Source: Flavobacterium sharifuzzamanii (lineage in GTDB: Bacteria > Bacteroidota > Bacteroidia > Flavobacteriales > Flavobacteriaceae). From it: a DNA stretch of 64,000 bases. The notes below the pieces were generated by a model that saw only the letters and a list, made by a program, of their open reading frames with translations, was not told the DNA's origin and ran no database searches. The translations under genes and the position numbers were made by a program. The DNA is taken from the NCBI RefSeq assembly GCF_003254585.1, contig NZ_QJGZ01000042.1, positions 248,001 to 312,000 on the forward strand, written 5' to 3'. Below, one piece after another: positions 63,050 through 64,000 of this stretch (positions are counted from its first letter, which is position 1; each line of letters starts with the position of its first letter).

Positions 63050-64000
63050 TTATTTTTTTACATCAACTGTTACATTCATTCCGGGTCTTACTTCCTGAAG
63101 CTCTTTTGTGGGAGTTTCAAATTCAATTTTAACTGGGATTCTCTGGGTGATTTTAACAAAATTTCCTGTTGAATTATCGGGTTCTACCATTGAAAATTTG
63201 GCTCCAGTCGCAGGAGAAAAACCAGCCACTTTTCCTTTAAATTCTTTTCCGTCCAAGGCATCAATCGTAATGGTCACTTCTTGTCCTTGTTTTATTTTTT
63301 CTATCTGGGTTTCCTTAAAATTGGCTGAAATCCATAATTTTTCCGTCAGAACCATAGTAGCAATGGTTTGATTAGCATTGATTAACTCGCCAATAGACAA
63401 ATTTCGTTCGCCTACAAAACCGTCAGCTGGAGCCAAAACAACCGTATAAGACAACTGCAATTTTGCTGCGTCAAGATCTGCTTTCTTTCTGGCAACCGTT
63501 GCTGTGGCAGCTTCTAGATTAATAGAACTTTGTTTGGTAATCGAACTGCTGGCATCCAAACCTTTTCTGCCTGCCTTAACATAAGCTTCTTCTGATTTTA
63601 ATTTAGAAATAACTTGATCATACTGATTTCGCGTCACAGCCGAATCGGCATACATGTTTTTGAAACGCTGATAATCTTTTTGAGCTTTTTCTAAACTTGC
63701 CAAATCTCCAGCCAGCTTCTCTTTTCCCGAAGCCTGATTTGAAATCGAAGTCGTAATATTTTGTTGTAGCGAATGCAGATTCCCTTCGGCTATTGCCAAA
63801 TCTGCTTCGGCCTGTTTGACTTTAATAATGTATTCTTCGTCATCTAAAACAACCAATGTATCTCCCTTTTTCACCTGCTGATTGGATTCAAATTTTATTT
63901 CTTTAATATGCCCCGTTGCACGTGCCGCAACATTGTTAATGTAAGCTTCAACTTGTGCATTATTGGTGGTTTCATAGGAACTGAAATCAAAGAACAAACT
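63050..64000 (-). CDS. HlyD/EmrA-type membrane fusion protein, 5' part missing
   Basis: 317 codons are visible; the frame stays open to the right edge, so the start lies beyond it and the N-terminal anchor is not seen. A lipoyl-like hairpin begins NNVAARATGHIKEIKFESNQ, followed by a long coiled-coil (DLAIAEGNLHSLQQNIT..., KEKLAGDLASLEKAQKDYQR) and a beta-barrel (LSYTVVLAPADGFVGER, VRPGMNVTVDVKK). It links the EmrB-like pump to the outer membrane. It is the upstream partner in a two-gene efflux operon. Confidence 0.92.
   Translation of the reverse strand, partial: SLFFDFSSYETTNNAQVEAYINNVAARATGHIKEIKFESNQQVKKGDTLVVLDDEEYIIKVKQAEADLAIAEGNLHSLQQNITTSISNQASGKEKLAGDLASLEKAQKDYQRFKNMYADSAVTRNQYDQVISKLKSEEAYVKAGRKGLDASSSITKQSSINLEAATATVARKKADLDAAKLQLSYTVVLAPADGFVGERNLSIGELINANQTIATMVLTEKLWISANFKETQIEKIKQGQEVTITIDALDGKEFKGKVAGFSPATGAKFSMVEPDNSTGNFVKITQRIPVKIEFETPTKELQEVRPGMNVTVDVKK

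Overview
This window is a chromosomal segment of a Flavobacterium-like member of the Bacteroidota. The evidence is the AT-rich DNA, TAnnTTTG-type promoter elements, few Shine-Dalgarno sites, a TonB-receptor-type outer-membrane barrel with a carboxypeptidase-regulatory-like start, a tmRNA tag of GENNYALAA, and several families of intergenic inverted repeats typical of flavobacterial genomes. Species cannot be fixed from sequence reading alone.

Layout. 1-3.3 kb holds the start of a Ro60/TROVE RNA-binding protein (running off the left edge), an HD-domain phosphohydrolase carrying an in-frame palindromic repeat, and a WYL-type regulator. 3.5-10 kb is a fatty-acid beta-oxidation operon, marR-fadN-fadA-fadE, interrupted by a small four-helix-bundle (S23/IVS) gene flanked by inverted repeats. 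10-16 kb holds a GH18 chitinase-like enzyme, small secreted or outer-membrane proteins, a Cu/Zn superoxide dismutase lipoprotein and a LETM1-related protein. 16-20.4 kb pairs a beta-carbonic anhydrase with a SulP anion transporter, and sets dps divergent from oxyR. 20.4-36 kb is mostly housekeeping: MnmD, IlvE, a MazG-like hydrolase, an ECF sigma / putative anti-sigma / periplasmic-protein operon, a tandem paralogue pair separated by a (CAAA)8 microsatellite, Kup, an RsmB/NOP2-type rRNA methyltransferase, MenE, a CPBP protease and an ArsC-like reductase. 36-43.7 kb holds an outer-membrane receptor, a 57-residue membrane protein, FumC, a saccharopine/alanine-dehydrogenase-like enzyme and a serine hydrolase.

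The accessory part starts at the tmRNA gene (43833-44227). Directly behind it lies a visibly AT-richer island with a membrane-anchored KAP P-loop NTPase, McrB and McrC. Fragments resembling the tmRNA 3' end and its terminator lie at both ends, which points to repeated integration at ssrA; no integrase remains. Beyond the island is a 1156-residue patatin-like lipase whose catalytic serine and aspartate are separated by about nine membrane segments, then a very acidic 96-residue protein and a lipoprotein. The final part (56.9-64 kb) holds an MFS carrier, a DUF763 protein, an AI-2E-family permease, a potassium-channel-like protein and an EmrAB-type efflux pair cut by the right edge.

The best candidates for something not yet described are the KAP-McrBC-patatin neighbourhood at ssrA, the palindromic element that adds about eleven residues inside an HD-domain protein, and the S23 cassette inside the fad operon.
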